This document shows positions 42,576 to 53,145 of a stretch of DNA of 64,000 bases, in pieces (position 1 is the first letter of the stretch; every line of letters starts with the position of its first letter). The stretch comes from Aradus depressus (Eukaryota > Arthropoda > Insecta > Hemiptera > Aradidae). The DNA lies in assembly GCA_963662175.1 (NCBI GenBank), contig OY759223.1, positions 8,031,549 to 8,095,548 on the forward strand. The letters run 5' to 3'. The notes below the pieces were generated by a model. The model was not told where the DNA came from and searched no databases. It was given only the letters and a program-made list of their open reading frames with translations. The translations under genes were made by a program, and so were the position numbers.

Positions 42576-43046
42576 TTAATATACTTCTAAACCGAATACG
42601 TAAGAGATAATATAAACGAAAAAACTTCATATAATTTTATATTGAATAAAAGACCAAAATATTATGAAAAAAATAATATACAATCAGTAACAAAAATTTT
42701 CGGACAATTTATAATTTTGTTTTTCTTTTGCAGTTACACGTAGTTATATGGCAAAATATTTAATTCAAGCAAAGTTTTAAATTTCGAGATCATCAATCAT
42801 TTCAAAACGCCGTAAAACAATTAATTAAACATTTACAGCTAATAGGAAATTTTGCATTAATAATTGAAGACAAGAAATTCACGTAACAAAATTTTCTGGA
42901 CAACTATTGTTTGTTTTGTAAACAAATGCGACCCTGATCATGATCTTTAATCCCTTCTCAACCAACCGCTAATACCGAACAAATAAAATGTGTTTATATC
43001 CTTCTATTACTGCATTCAGTAGTTATTTGTATTTCCTGCTGTCAAG

Positions 43047-44599
43047 ATGGGTCGAACATCTTTTGAAGTTCAACAAATAATAATTTTTAATTATGAAAAA
43101 GGATTAAGTGTCCGCAAAATCGGTGGTATGGTAGGCCGGAGTAAAAGCACCGTAGCCGATGTAATTCGAAGGTATAAGCACGAGGATCGGATAGATTTGA
43201 AATCTTCCTCTGGCCGTCCAAGAGTATTAAACGACCGAGAAAGGTGTAGCGTTGTCCGGAAAATTAAAAACAAGCCCTCGAGGAGTGCACCTCAGATCGT
43301 CGCCGAGGTATACAGAGAAACGGGAAAGAAAGTTCACCCACAAAATGTTCGAAGAATTCTAAAAGAAGCAGGATATAATGGGAGAGTACCAAAAACTGTT
43401 TGTGAGTGAAAAAAATATAAAAAAAGATTGAGCTTCGCAAAAGAGTTCCAGAATCATTCAGAAATTTTTTGGAGTAATGTCATTCATCTGCGAGGTAAAA
43501 TAAACTTAAGCACTCCGTCCTTCGGATGGGATGTTAAGCGATGGTCATGAGCCTGTACGATGTCAGGTCAAAGCGTTTGAGCTCTCACATAAACACACGC
43601 ATGCAATTGATCTCTGATGTTCACACGATTACAAAATTTTTAGTACATATTATTATGTATACATATATTATATGTATAGGGAAGTAAACAAAAGTAAAGT
43701 AATAGTATATGTATACATATATTACATGGAAGTAAACGGACATGATCTGGAAACATTTATTTGTCGAAATATCGGAGAAAAAACGTTTAAATTAGAAAAA
43801 TTGGGTACTTAGTTTCTTTAGAGGGAAGGTGGAGGGGATAGAGTAGGGGGAAGGGACGGTTTCTGCCGAGGGTCAGCGCTGCTGTCGCTCTCTTCCAACG
43901 TCATATCACAAAAATCTAGTTTTCTGACATTACATGACCTGAGATTTCTTTTTATGTTGTGAAGAGTTACCAGATACAAGAATATTTTATTATTGCGGTT
44001 TGTTCTATTGCAAGCAAATACTTTTGAATGTAAGTTTAATATATTTAGTCCCGACAGTCGCGACAAAATTTGGAGAAGGCGTAATGGGAGCTGAATCCAA
44101 AAAATTTAAAACCAATAGTAAAACATGGGGGTGGCTCAGTGATGGTGTGGGGGTGTATGGCGTCTAGTGGAATTGGTGAACTGGTTTTCATTGAAACCAC
44201 CATGACTGGAAAAGTTTACGCCGAATTACTAAGGAGCAATTTGAAAAAGAGTGCTGAAAAACTTGGGATTTTACGGACTTTTCATTTTTACCAAGACAAC
44301 GATCCGAAACACACCTGTGAATTGGTACGTACTTGGCTTTTGTATAACTGCCCTAAAGTTATGAAACCCCCCCCCCCCCCCCCCAATCGCCCGATCTCAA
44401 CCCAATTGAACACGTATGGGGTGAGCTCGACAGGAAAATTCGATTAACACCCATTGCTTCAAAAAACGAATTGAAACAAAAGTTATTAGAAGAGTGGGGT
44501 AAAATATCTCCAAATTTCACCAAAAAATTAGTTTCATCATCAATGCCGAATCGAATGAAAGATGTTATTACACAAAAAGGGTACCCAACCAAATATTAA
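43047..44599 (+). pseudogene. Tc1-like DD34E transposase, broken
   Basis: Starts at ATG 43047. The first 121 codons carry the paired-like HTH (FNYEKGLSVRKIGGMVGRSK, TVADVIRRY) and the second HTH (APQIVAEVYRETGKKV, VRRILKEAGYNGRV). A TGA at 43407-43409 follows TVCE. After insertion 43486-44015 the text resumes KFNIFSPDSRDKIWRRRNG, one base is lost, then LNPKNLKPIVKHGGGSVMVWG. The second catalytic Asp is in FYQDNDPKHT (about 44295). An 18-C run at 44367-44384 shifts the frame before SPDLNPIEHVWGELDRKI, and the protein ends GYPTKY. Aligning DNDPKHT with NPIEH gives 34 residues between D and E. Confidence 0.92.
43486..43566 (+). repeat. SINE-A fragment inside the transposase gene
   Basis: gcgaggtaaaataaacttaa, 'gcactccgtccttcggatgg' and gagcctgtacgatgtcaggt. 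The remaining inserted sequence (43567-44015) is unrecognised, so this is probably a captured piece, not a clean SINE insertion. Confidence 0.8.
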
Positions 44600-44917
44600 T
44601 TAACATTATGGTTTTTGAATTTGTGAAATCGTAAAAAAAAACATTGAATTTATTTATAGTTGTTTACATTTTTGTCCGAAAATTTTTGTTACCTACATTA
44701 CTTGTTATAAAATTTATTAAATTAAAATATTTATTTGTTCTAATCAAAGCTGTTTTTCCTTTATCCTAACCCACTTTTGAATTCTTATTCTTGATTGAAA
44801 AATGGCTTTAATTATTTTTTTAAATTATTTTTTATTACTTGTGCATTTAATTATTATAATTTTTTATTGAAAAATCAAACCGTCCGAACATTTTTGTTAC
44901 TGACTGTATATGAAATA

Positions 44918-45214
44918 GGTTAGGGTTAGGTTTTATGACTCATGCCCGGGCTTTAACTACGAGGTCATATCGCCTACTACCAGAGCGCTCTTTCGTCACT
45001 CTGGTGGACATGAGCCCGACTCTACTGTGGGAGTCCTAAATTTAGCCTACCCTAAATTTTTATTCATCTAGGGTAGGGGTCTTTAACGAATACCTGACAT
45101 CGTACAGGCTCGGGACCATCGCTTAACGTCCCATCCGAAGGACGGCGTGCTTAAGTTTATTTTACCTCCCAGATAAAATAAACTAAGGGCCTCGGTCGGG
45201 CTACGAACCCACGA
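44918..45214 (-). repeat. SINE-A, 5'-truncated, with exact TSD
   Basis: Tail ggttagggttaggtttt at the left. Ends at the B box (gggctacgaaccc). Exact 11-bp duplications tatatgaaata at 44907-44917 and 45215-45225. Truncation with a target duplication shows that truncated copies integrate by LINE-type retrotransposition. Confidence 0.95.
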
Positions 45215-45225
45215 TATATGAAATA

Positions 45226-45890
45226 GAAAATATATAGTTACCATTTATTTAATAGAAAAAACATACAGCTTTAGCCTAACGGCAAATAATTAATTAATAA
45301 TCCTTTTAAACACAATTTTTTATGTTAAAAAACTATTTGGATAAACTATTAAACAAAAAAAAAAAATAATAATAATGAAAAATTGTGGAAAAACACTGAA
45401 ATGTATTTGATGTATTGTGATATTTGTAAGGAATGATCAAAGTGTACAACTGAGAGGAGTGATTTGATTTTGGAGCGGGTCCGGCTAGGAGGCGCCACCT
45501 GAGTCCTGGATAAACGTTGCTAAGTCCCGCTCCCACCCAGCCAGGTTAACTAAATATATTTTTGTAATATTTTTTTTAAATTTAATGTTTACTAAACAGT
45601 GTATTTTTTTTATAATTGTTATTTTGTTCCACTTTTTTTTATATTTTTTTTATTTATATAAATATTCATATAACATTGTATTGAATGATTGTTGTTTAAG
45701 TGTTATATTGTTGATAGTGTATCAAAGGTAGATTTGATAGGGTTTTGTATGTAAAATTAGATGGAGCTGAGAGTGTTATGAAAATATAAATGATCTAAGA
45801 ATCTATTCTTGTGTGTGGTTAGGTGGAGTTCTAAAAACGTTAGTCTCTCTAGCGTTTAAGATTATATTTTAAAGAGTAGGAGACACTTAC
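45226..45890 (-). other. Intron 1 (part) of the I-SMAD gene
   Basis: AT-rich sequence immediately downstream of the GTAAGT donor. No second exon is found. GGCGCC at 45491. If the intron continues leftward, the Tc1 and AMR copies before it are intronic. Confidence 0.6.
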
Positions 45891-46275
45891 CAGGACTGCA
45901 GAGCCGACTCCAGTGATAAGGGTTACAACAGGGGCTTCCAAGGGAAGACTTACAAGTTGGAAGCTTTTTGAGGTGTCCCTCGGTGTCCAAGTCTGGCCAT
46001 CGCCAGGTTCGACAAGAGAGCAAGGCGGCCTGTAAAGGTCCTGGCTCAAGGATCACACAAGCAGCGGTTCCACCTCGGGATTGTACCGCTCCAAGAAGAT
46101 CCTCCAGTTGACCCTCACTGAGTCGCTTCATCAGGGTCAGACGAAGCTCACGATCCGATAATTCTTCATCATCCTCTGTGGATTTCCTTTTATTCTGTGT
46201 ATTGCTGCTCCTCGGAGCTCGTGCCTTCAACAACTGTCTAACCAGAGTTGCCCGACGGCTCCGGAACATGAACAT
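45891..46275 (-). CDS. Dad: Inhibitory SMAD (SMAD6/7/Dad) MH1-domain first coding exon
   Basis: Encodes the N-terminal 128 residues of an inhibitory SMAD, a nuclear/cytoplasmic antagonist of BMP/TGF-beta signalling (Dpp pathway in insects). Visible: basic N-terminus MFRSRRATLVRQLLKAR, an acidic linker (residues 34-40), helix LTLMKRLSEGQLEDLLGAVQ (47-66), SRGGTAACVILEP, CRTWRWPDL (88-96) and CCNPYHWSRLC (116-126). Zinc ligands fit C88, C108, C116 and H121. CCNPYHxSRLC is characteristic of I-SMADs, not R- or co-SMADs, and the short linker also fits. Two in-frame ATGs exist (46275 and 46269); the second, starting MFRSRR, matches the family start better. The exon ends CCTG/GTAAGT in phase 1. MH2 must lie on later exons. 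Symbol given by family; orthology to Dad is not proven. Confidence 0.9.
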
Positions 46276-46680
46276 ATGCCGGTGGTGAGGGGTGGCATCA
46301 CCAAGCCTCCTTTACTATTGATGCCCAAAGGTACACACGCTACAGAACAACTCCTAAACCTACAACTAACACCACACACATATATAAACTGAGAGAGCCT
46401 GACTTGGTATGCTCCTGGTCGAGTCCCGACGGCACACTGACGGACCTCTGGCGGCCATGTTGGGTGGTGGGGGTGGCGCCTCTACCCCCTCCACTCCCGT
46501 CTCCCTCAGTCCCAGACTCACTCTCTTCCTGTTATCTTGGCGTCAATTCCAATTATTATTATTTTTTTTGTCTTTCGTAACATTGGGGCTGCAAATAAGA
46601 AAATATTCGGTGATCGCTAGCTATTTACTTTTTCCAAAAGATATTCCGTTATGGAACTTAGTATTTTACCTGTATAGTGA
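46276..46680 (-). promoter_or_regulatory. 5'UTR and possible core promoter of the I-SMAD gene
   Basis: Minus-strand reading: a GA-rich stretch, TTTATATATG (plus 46379-46388) as a TATA-like box, GTTAGTTG about 25-30 bases downstream as a weak initiator, then about 85 nt of leader to the ATG. Further upstream is a GC-richer block with GGCGCC (46475). No CpG or start-site data are available, so this is inference from position and motif. Confidence 0.35.
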
Positions 46681-46685
46681 CTTGT

Positions 46686-47602
46686 GAATCTTCATACTAA
46701 ATTGTGTTGATACATTCATTACAGTTATCAGGCTATTTAAGTTGAGTCCCTCTTCTGTCGCCCCCCTTCCCTTCTACCGATTTCTCGGAAAATTAATAGA
46801 TGCCATCCTCATAAGGTTTTAAATTTAAATAAAAAATTTCATGTCGATACATTCATTTTATCGGGAGTTCATAGACATACAGCTTTTTTTGACGTGAAAA
46901 CGTCTATTCGCTCAATAAGCACAGTGATAGCCGGTCAAACTTTCTTGTGTTACAAAATACCGTCAAATTTCAATCGATAATAACTACGAGACTAATAATG
47001 CGATAACAACGGTTGCGGTCACAATGGATAGAGCATGTCTGTACGTGTTTGTTGTGCAGTGTTTGTTTTGCCTGTGAAGTTATCGGCCTAGAGTGGGTGC
47101 CGGCGGATGATTGTTGCGAATTAGCGTTGTGTAAAATTAGAAATTAGTGTAGCGTGATAACGCGTTTAGATAAGACGTTGATTCGGGTGTCATTGTAAAG
47201 AGATTGAGAGGCACTACTAGGACTCAAAGTGAAACAATAAAAATATTCGCCGAAATGTATGTAAAAATCGGTATTAAATTGAAAATTGCAAAAAAATTAA
47301 ATATGTCGTCTCATATAAATTGTAAATATGCGCGGAATTATACAAAACGCAAATCAGAGAAAAGCTCGCATCCAAAGGAATTTAAAAAACTCTAGTGCCA
47401 AGCAAATGCAAGAGCTACGGCAGCATCGAAAATAAAATGAATAATGATTTTATCCCGACGTTTTCATGAAAAATCTACGGCGTGGACCTTGACTACGCCT
47501 TAATGTTTTTTTTTTTCATTTTTGGAATTAAGGAGGTCAGAAAACATGACATTTTTGGCCGATTACATAACTTCACCTATACTTCATATAACTGGGGAAG
47601 TA
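46686..47602 (-). repeat. AMR, reverse, split by full-length U600
   Basis: Modules at 46686-46890. After U600 it resumes tcatttttggaattaaggag to the intact inner hairpin cctatacttcatataactgg + ggaagt. The T-run at both junctions hides any target duplication. Confidence 0.8.
46891..47505 (+). mobile_element. U600 element, full-length copy
   Basis: 615 bp, from gacgtgaaaacgtctattcg to cgtggaccttgactacgcct + taatg. The subterminal words ACGTTTTCAT at the 3' end and GTGAAAACGT at the 5' end are inverted. A 63-codon plus frame (47204-47395, Lys-rich) sits in the 3' half but is broken in the 40525 copy. Non-autonomous, superfamily unknown. Confidence 0.7.
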
Positions 47603-47799
47603 AAAAAAAAATTGTTTTCGACAATATAATGATATAATACCATAAATGGGCCATAATAGGACTTTATTATACCAACCCTCGTTTTACAGATCACTCCCAT
47701 TCCTCCCCATCTTAAATTCATTTCATACTGGGCATGAAAGTAATTCTGATAGTGACTTTCTTATACCCAGTTATGAAAACATCACTTCTACTCCAAACC

Positions 47800-48028
47800 T
47801 TAGGCCCTTAGGTTTTTTAACTGGGAAAAGAAATAACCTTGAGCATGCCATCCTTCGGATGGGACTTTCAGCGATGGTCCCGAGCCTGTACAATGTCAGG
47901 TAATCCCTACCCTAGATGAATAAACTTGAGTAGGCAAAATTTAGGAATCCCAAGTCCGAGCGACGAAGAGTGCTCTGTTAGTTAGTGATATAAACTCGTA
48001 GTTAAAAGCCCGGGCATGAGTCATAATT
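47800..48028 (+). repeat. SINE-A, 5'-truncated
   Basis: taggcccttaggttttttaa, 'gccatccttcggatgggact' to gggcatgagtcataatta. Diverged. Confidence 0.8.
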
Positions 48029-48470
48029 ACTAAATAACATGTATTTTATTTTTAAATGAAAAAACACCTACATATTTTAAAATTAGTTAACAATTTAAAC
48101 ATTGCTTAGAAATATTTCTTATTGCAAAGACTTGTACGTTCTTTGATGCTCTATAACTTCCTTCTTATTGATCCTAAGTCAATTTGGAAGTCAATTATAT
48201 GTATGGAAATTTAATAAGGAACATTTTTGGTAGGAACTAATTTTTCGATAGGAGTAACCGTTTTACGCGTAAATCGAGGAAACGTCTAAAAAAAATGGGT
48301 TCATGATATTTCGGGTTGGTTTTCGGCATGTATCTCGCAAACTTGGCGACGTACGAAAAATTCTATCAAATATAAAATGTATGTGCTTTTTTTTCTGCAA
48401 ATGTAATTTGAAGAGATTTCCGATTTAATGAATTGTGGTAAAAAAAGAAAATTAAAAAATTTAAATTCCG
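48029..48470. other. Intergenic, no gene seen
   Basis: Weakly similar to 35860-36000 around 48280-48430. No frame. Confidence 0.4.
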
Positions 48471-48715
48471 ATGTAAAATATAATAAATCAAAAAATATAA
48501 GTAAAATTAATAATAATTAAATAAACAATGATAAATTAAGTGTTAATCTTAAATAAATGATAAATAAATAAAAATATAAATAATAATAATTAATAAACAA
48601 TAAATTACCACATTTCCTGTAGAAATGTTATAACTGGTATTTTACTAAATTTTGATTTCTACAGTAGTTTTCGAAAAGGGCCCTAAAAATATTAAAAGTG
48701 AAAAATCCATCAAAA
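48471..48715. repeat. Dispersed AT-rich repeat, copy 2
   Basis: taccacatttcctgtagaaa, 'tactaaattttgatttctac' and 'cgaaaagggccctaaaaa', matching 4205-4300. Confidence 0.5.
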
Positions 48716-48716
48716 A

Positions 48717-48840
48717 TCCTGACATCGTACAGGTTCGGGACAATCGCCTAACGTCCCATCCGAAGGACGGCGTGCTTAAGTTTATTTTACCTCCCAGATA
48801 ATATAAATTAAGGGCCTCGGTCGGGTTTTGAACCTACGAG
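48717..48840 (-). repeat. SINE-A 5' half, reverse
   Basis: ctgacatcgtacaggttcgg, 'catccgaaggacggcgtgct' to ggtcgggttttgaacctacg. Lacks both the 3' domain and the A box. Confidence 0.8.
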
Positions 48841-48962
48841 TCACAATGTAAGTCAAATATTAAGGTTTAGCCCAAATTGTCGATTGATTAGTTTGGAGGG
48901 AGAGCGAAAACTTAATTGATTAATTCATGTTAGGGAAGTACATAACCAGCGATTCACCGAAT
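48840..48962 (+). repeat. AMR outer part, forward
   Basis: 'cacaatgtaagtcaaatatt', 'ggagggagagcgaaaactta', attcatgttagggaagtaca, agcgattcaccg. Confidence 0.8.
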
Positions 48963-49311
48963 TTTTTAATATTTTTTTTCTTAACGAGATAATTAATTTT
49001 CACAATTATCCTCATTTAATGCAACACATTATTGCAGGTGAATTTAAAAAAAAATGAGTGGACACATGATTACCCCTTCTGGGCACAGAAAATTTTAATG
49101 AGTGCATTAATAATAATTTTAAATGCAGTTGGTGCAGAATTCTTTTCAAATGGTTTCTAAGAAGGGAGCCGTTTAGCGACAGTGGCATCCCTCATACACT
49201 GGGACTTGTACAATAACCAAATGGCCATATTAGTGCAGTAACAGGTAGTGATTGCCTGAGGCACAAATAGATATATCTGCTACTTTGTGCAAACGGAGGT
49301 CGTATCACCTA
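48963..49311. other. Intergenic, no gene seen
   Basis: No coding frame or known repeat. Confidence 0.45.
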
Positions 49312-49400
49312 CTATGTACTTCCCCAGCAAGAATCCATCAATAAAGTTTTTGCTCTCCCTTCAAAGCCAATCGTCTGCTCTTATATTAAACAGTTGACTT

Positions 49401-49589
49401 TTTTTTTTTTTTTTTTGGCTTCGGCAGACACCACACCATGTGTTATTATTTAGTTATTTTTACGACATCCATGGCACCGGGAGGGAGTTCTATCTACGAA
49501 ATAAAACTCACTCTCGGATGGGATTCGAACCCGCAAACCATGGCAAGACCACGCGACTAAAGCCCTACGCTCTAGCCCGCACGGCTCCG
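49401..49589 (-). repeat. SINE-B, reverse, with TSD
   Basis: Starts with an 18-bp T run (its poly(A) tail) and ends with gcccgcacggctccg. The B box on the minus strand is GGTTCGAATCC. gttgactt repeats at 49393-49400 and 49590-49597. Same head as 8053-8260, with a diverged centre. Confidence 0.9.
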
Positions 49590-49670
49590 GTTGACTTACA
49601 TAGATGCTCCTAAATCTGCAACTAAATTTTGTGGCGATAATTTCATTTCATCGGCAGTTATTAAGGTTTT

Positions 49671-50139
49671 ACTTTTTTTTTTTTTTTTTTCTGTTTTTAT
49701 CGGGTGCTCCGTTACATCAGCCGGTCCGCTTACCGTCGGGGAAAGAGGAGGTACATATCGTGGGCGTACAAGGAAAATCAGCTAAGTCCAAATACTTCCA
49801 GCTGCACTTAATGGATTTTCTCAGACAGCAAACATTCCACATTGGATTTGACATGAAACCGTACTGTCGTTTCAAGCTGTTCAGTGAATATTTTGGACCT
49901 GGAGAGTTTTTAAAATGAAGAAGAAAGCAGTTTCGGACTTGGTAATGGTAAAATATGCATTTTAACAAAAATGGACTTAGCTGATTTTCCTTGTACGCTG
50001 ACGATATAGTATACTGGTTTTATTTACAGTGTTGCTGTGGGTGTCCGGGGGCGACAGCCTTTGGTCCCTTACGGGACAGACTGGCGCTCCCGGACCCCCT
50101 TGAGTTGCGGCTGCCTGGCGGCGCCGAGAGAGCTCGAAA
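49671..50139 (-). mobile_element. Poly(A) retroposon of unknown family
   Basis: Inserted in an AMR with aaggtttt at 49663-49670 and 50140-50147. The left end is an interrupted T run, so on the minus strand it ends in poly(A). The minus-strand 5' end is GC-rich (gccgccaggcagccgcaact, 'gggaccaaaggctgtcgccc'), reminiscent of a LINE 3'UTR or a processed RNA. It contains an inverted repeat: 49751-49790 versus 49972-50014 (ggaaaatcagctaagtcca / tggacttagctgattttcc). The plus frame to 49918 ends FSEYFGPGEFLK with no recognised domain. Confidence 0.6.
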
Positions 50140-50675
50140 AAGGTTTTTGAATTGAGCCCCCTCCTCTTAACTCGCTTTTCCTTCGACCGATACCGCTGAA
50201 AATTGTTAACTGTCGTCCTTATAAGCTTTTGAATTCACATATGAAATTTTATGTCGATATATTCATTACAATGGCAGTTATTAGAATGTTTTTAGTTAAG
50301 CCTCTTCCCAAATCCCCCAGGTTTCATTTGGCCTTTTTGGCTAAAAATCGATAGGTGCCTTAGCCAGGGGGTTCTGGATTCATATATAAAATTTCGTGAC
50401 GATACATTCATTCTTCTGGCAGTTATAGTGTGTTATAGTGACAAAGACAGGCTTTTTTTTTCATATATGGAATCTGGAGGTCGAAAAACATGAAATTCTG
50501 TTGAAAACTGCGCATCTAAAATTCAATATCTATTACAAAGACACTAAATTTTTTGTTTTTAGTTCAGTTTATTAATTTTCCACAATATAGATTGCAGAAA
50601 TTTTTTCTGATATTAATTTTAAGTGAAAATTAATTCGAAACACTTTTTTGAAATCAGGAGATCGAAAAACATGAA

Positions 50676-51245
50676 ATAATAATAATAAATTGATTTCCGT
50701 TAGATCAATACATGGTAATAGGATATGTCAAAAGAATCTATACATTAAGATAGCTTATAAATTAGATTTATAACTACTTGAGTCTAACACACCTAAGATT
50801 AGTAGTAATAACAAAACTATTAAAAAAAGTAAAGTGAAATTAATAAAAACTGAACAAATACTTAAAAATATATGAGTATAAAAAAGAAGTTAATACATAA
50901 TTACATTTATAATAAGTAGACACATTTTTCAATTTAATAAATATTAAGATAACTATTTTTCAAAAAACTCTTCGGAAGTGTCTTTATCACGATGTTTCGG
51001 GACGTTCTTACGTCCCTTCATCAGGTCCCAATGTGCGAGATATAGAAATGAAAAAGAAATCAATGTAACTATAACAATATATAAAAAAAGAATTAATAAA
51101 TAAATATATATATATATATTAATCAATTATAAATGAATAAATAAAAAAATAACTTACATTGTGACCTTTAAGGTGTGAAACTCTGTCCAAAAAATAAAAA
51201 TGAAAGCTTTGTATCAAATGTTTTTGGATATGAAACACGATTAGC
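50676..51245 (-). repeat. Penelope-type fragment with hammerhead-like motif
   Basis: Minus strand matches the interior of the 37-kb element (37256-37719), including tctatatctcgcacattggg, the ribozyme and 'cttaatatttattaaattga'. It continues beyond as 'tcatttttattttttggaca', shared with 54715-54870. No ORF. Confidence 0.65.
50984..51032 (-). ncRNA. Hammerhead-like motif
   Basis: Minus strand: CTGATGA (plus 51018-51024), extra A, GGGACGT-aaga-ACGTCCC, GAAA (plus 50995-50998), CATCGTGA. Same helix II as 37392-37436. The base after A9 differs (A, not T) and the 3' side reads CGTGA where the other has CGTTGA. Confidence 0.6.
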
Positions 51246-51516
51246 GTTGAAAACTCAAGATATATTACCTGTTACAGACGAGGCAAGTTAATGTACTGGG
51301 CCTATGTTTATCTGTCTGGAACGGTTCCTTGGAACTGTTACTTTTGGCAGGTATGTTGGTCTGTTTCCACAGAACTCCCCCCCCTGGATGTGTCAGCGCT
51401 CTCAGAACACCAAGTTATTTTATATAACTGGCAGATAATTAATAAAACAGGAAATCCTATCAAGATTTATACTCATGTCTTCTCCCTTCTTCCTTTAATT
51501 CCTCTATCGTAATTTT

Positions 51517-52055
51517 TACTTTATCAACTATACGAAGTATAGGGGAAGTTATCAAATCGGTTAGATTGTTTACCAGAATTTCATGAACCTCCTGATTCCA
51601 GAAATTAAAAAAAAAAAAAAATGACAAAATTGTATTTATGTATCCAGATCTCTTAACGCAAAAATCGCAATAACTGCCGATGTAATCAATGTATCGACAT
51701 GAAATTTTATATTTAAATTTAAAACCACATAAGGATACCAACTATTAATTTTCCGCGAAATCGGTCAAAGGGAAGATAGGGATCAGGGAAGGGGACAATC
51801 AAATATCCTAATAACTGACAATGTACTTCCCCAGCAAGAAATTAATCAATTAAGTTTTCGCTCTCCCTCCAAAACCAGTCAATACTACATTACATGGGCA
51901 GTTATTGGTGTTTTTGAGTAGAACTCCCCTCTGATACCCCTCTTTCCTTGCACCGATTTAGCGGAAAATTAATAGCTGTCGTTTTTATGAGTGTGTGAAT
52001 TTACGTATGAAATTTTAAGTCGTTACATTCATTTCAACAGCAGTTATTTGAGCAC
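51517..52055. repeat. AMR arms, forward then reverse (outer ends together)
   Basis: Forward 51517-51815 from the inner hairpin (actatacgaagtatagggga) joins at 'ataactgac' to a reverse arm beginning aatgtacttccccagcaaga (51816-52055). The opposite arrangement to the usual pairs, and the outer hairpins are lost at the join. Confidence 0.75.
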
Positions 52056-52154
52056 ATACAGTTAACAGATTTTGACAAACATGGTGGCTTCTGAATCCAC
52101 ACGACCATAATAAATTTTGCGTCGCTACAGAAGTAGAGTTTAAGTATCTAATTT

Positions 52155-52425
52155 AGTTAGTTATTGTGGCTAATGTGCGGACTTCAACTACGAGGTCATA
52201 TCGCCTACTACCAAAGCGCTCATTTTTCCATCTGGTGGACATGAACTTGACTAGTATGGGAGTCCTAAATTTTGTCTACTCCAAAATTGTGTTCATTATC
52301 GCTTAACGTTCCGTCCGAAGGACGGCGTGCTCTGAGTTTATTGACCTCTCAGATAAAAAAAACTTAAGAACTTCGAACTTGACCTTATTAGACGAGTGTG
52401 TAACCTCTGATCTTGCGGCATCCTC
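52155..52425 (-). repeat. SINE-A, reverse, diverged
   Basis: 'ggctaatgtgcggacttcaa', 'cgtccgaaggacggcgtgct', ending near cctctgatcttgcgg. The head is barely recognisable. Confidence 0.75.
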
Positions 52426-52435
52426 CCACAATTTA

Positions 52436-52515
52436 TAAGCTCTTTTTGATCTATACATTTTCATGACGTATCCTATTATCATTTTATGGTTTAGCGGAAA
52501 TAAATATTATTACTC
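52436..52515 (+). repeat. Penelope-type 3' fragment
   Basis: 'gacgtatcctattatcattt' and 'ggtttagcggaaataaatat' match 37637-37715. Confidence 0.6.
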
Positions 52516-52517
52516 CT

Positions 52518-52839
52518 GAGGACGCCAGTAGCTTGTCTTCTGAGCTCAAGATCGTGGGTTCGAAACCCGACCGAGGCCCTTAATTTATTTTATCTGGGAG
52601 GTAAAATAAACTTAAACACGCCGTCCTTAGAATGGGACGTTAAGCGATGGTCCCGAGCCTATACGACGTCAGGTACTCTTTAAAACCCCCTGCCCTAGGT
52701 GAATAAAAATTTAGAGTAGGTAAAATTTAGGACTCATATAGTAGTCAGGCTCATGTCCACCAGAGTGACGAAAGAACGCTCTGGTAGCAGGCGATATTAT
52801 CTTGTAGTTAAAGTCCGGGCATGAGTCATAATAACAAAC
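52518..52839 (+). repeat. SINE-A lacking the A box
   Basis: gaggacgccagtagct joins directly to tgtcttctgagctcaagatc, deleting the A-box core. B box ggttcgaaacc intact. Ends gagtcataataacaaact. Confidence 0.9.
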
Positions 52840-53065
52840 TAGTATTTGTTAAGTCGTGGCTGAGGATGGTAGCAATACTGAAAGTACAATATTTTTAGTA
52901 ATGAGACAATATTCTTAAAATTATTTTTTTCTTAAGTGTTTCACAGTATCTCTGCAGAAAATGATAAGTATCATACAATACATGTGTTATTTATGTTAAC
53001 TATTCCTTCTGTCAATCAGAATCTTCCTTTTACAGAACATATTCAAAGTTCTGACTGTGTTTAAA

Positions 53066-53145
53066 AGTGACGAAAAAGCGCTCTGGTAGTAGGCGATATG
53101 ACCTCGTAGTTAAAGCCCGGGCATGAGTCATAATAACTAACTATT
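53066..53145 (+). repeat. SINE-A 3' fragment
   Basis: aagtgacgaaaaagcgctct to gagtcataataactaact, the alternative TAACT-type tail. Confidence 0.85.

Larger units (their letters stand above)
42681..44906 (+). mobile_element. Tc1-like element, decayed
   Basis: Inverted termini: left caatcagtaacaaaaatttt + cggac, right gtccgaacatttttgttact + gactg. TA flanks at 42679-42680 and 44907-44908. At about 2.2 kb it exceeds a normal Tc1 (about 1.6 kb) because some 530 bp has been inserted in the transposase gene. The right flank became the target of a later SINE-A. Confidence 0.9.
49312..50530 (-). repeat. AMR, reverse arm with two retro-insertions
   Basis: Segments 49312-49400, 49590-49670 and 50140-50530 form one arm once SINE-B and the poly(A) retroposon are removed. 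It has the outer gtacttccccagcaagaatc, three modules and the inner tgaaattctgttgaaaactg. Confidence 0.8.

Noticed and set aside
45891..46275. R-SMAD or co-SMAD instead of I-SMAD
   Set aside because: CCNPYHWSRLC and the basic MFRSRR start fit SMAD6/7. R-SMAD MH1 normally has CVNPYHYxR and a longer conserved N-terminal helix with the DNA-binding hairpin sequence.
49604..49918. Plus-strand 104-codon frame as a host gene
   Set aside because: It crosses an AMR, a T run and a retroposon boundary at 49671; no domain is recognised.
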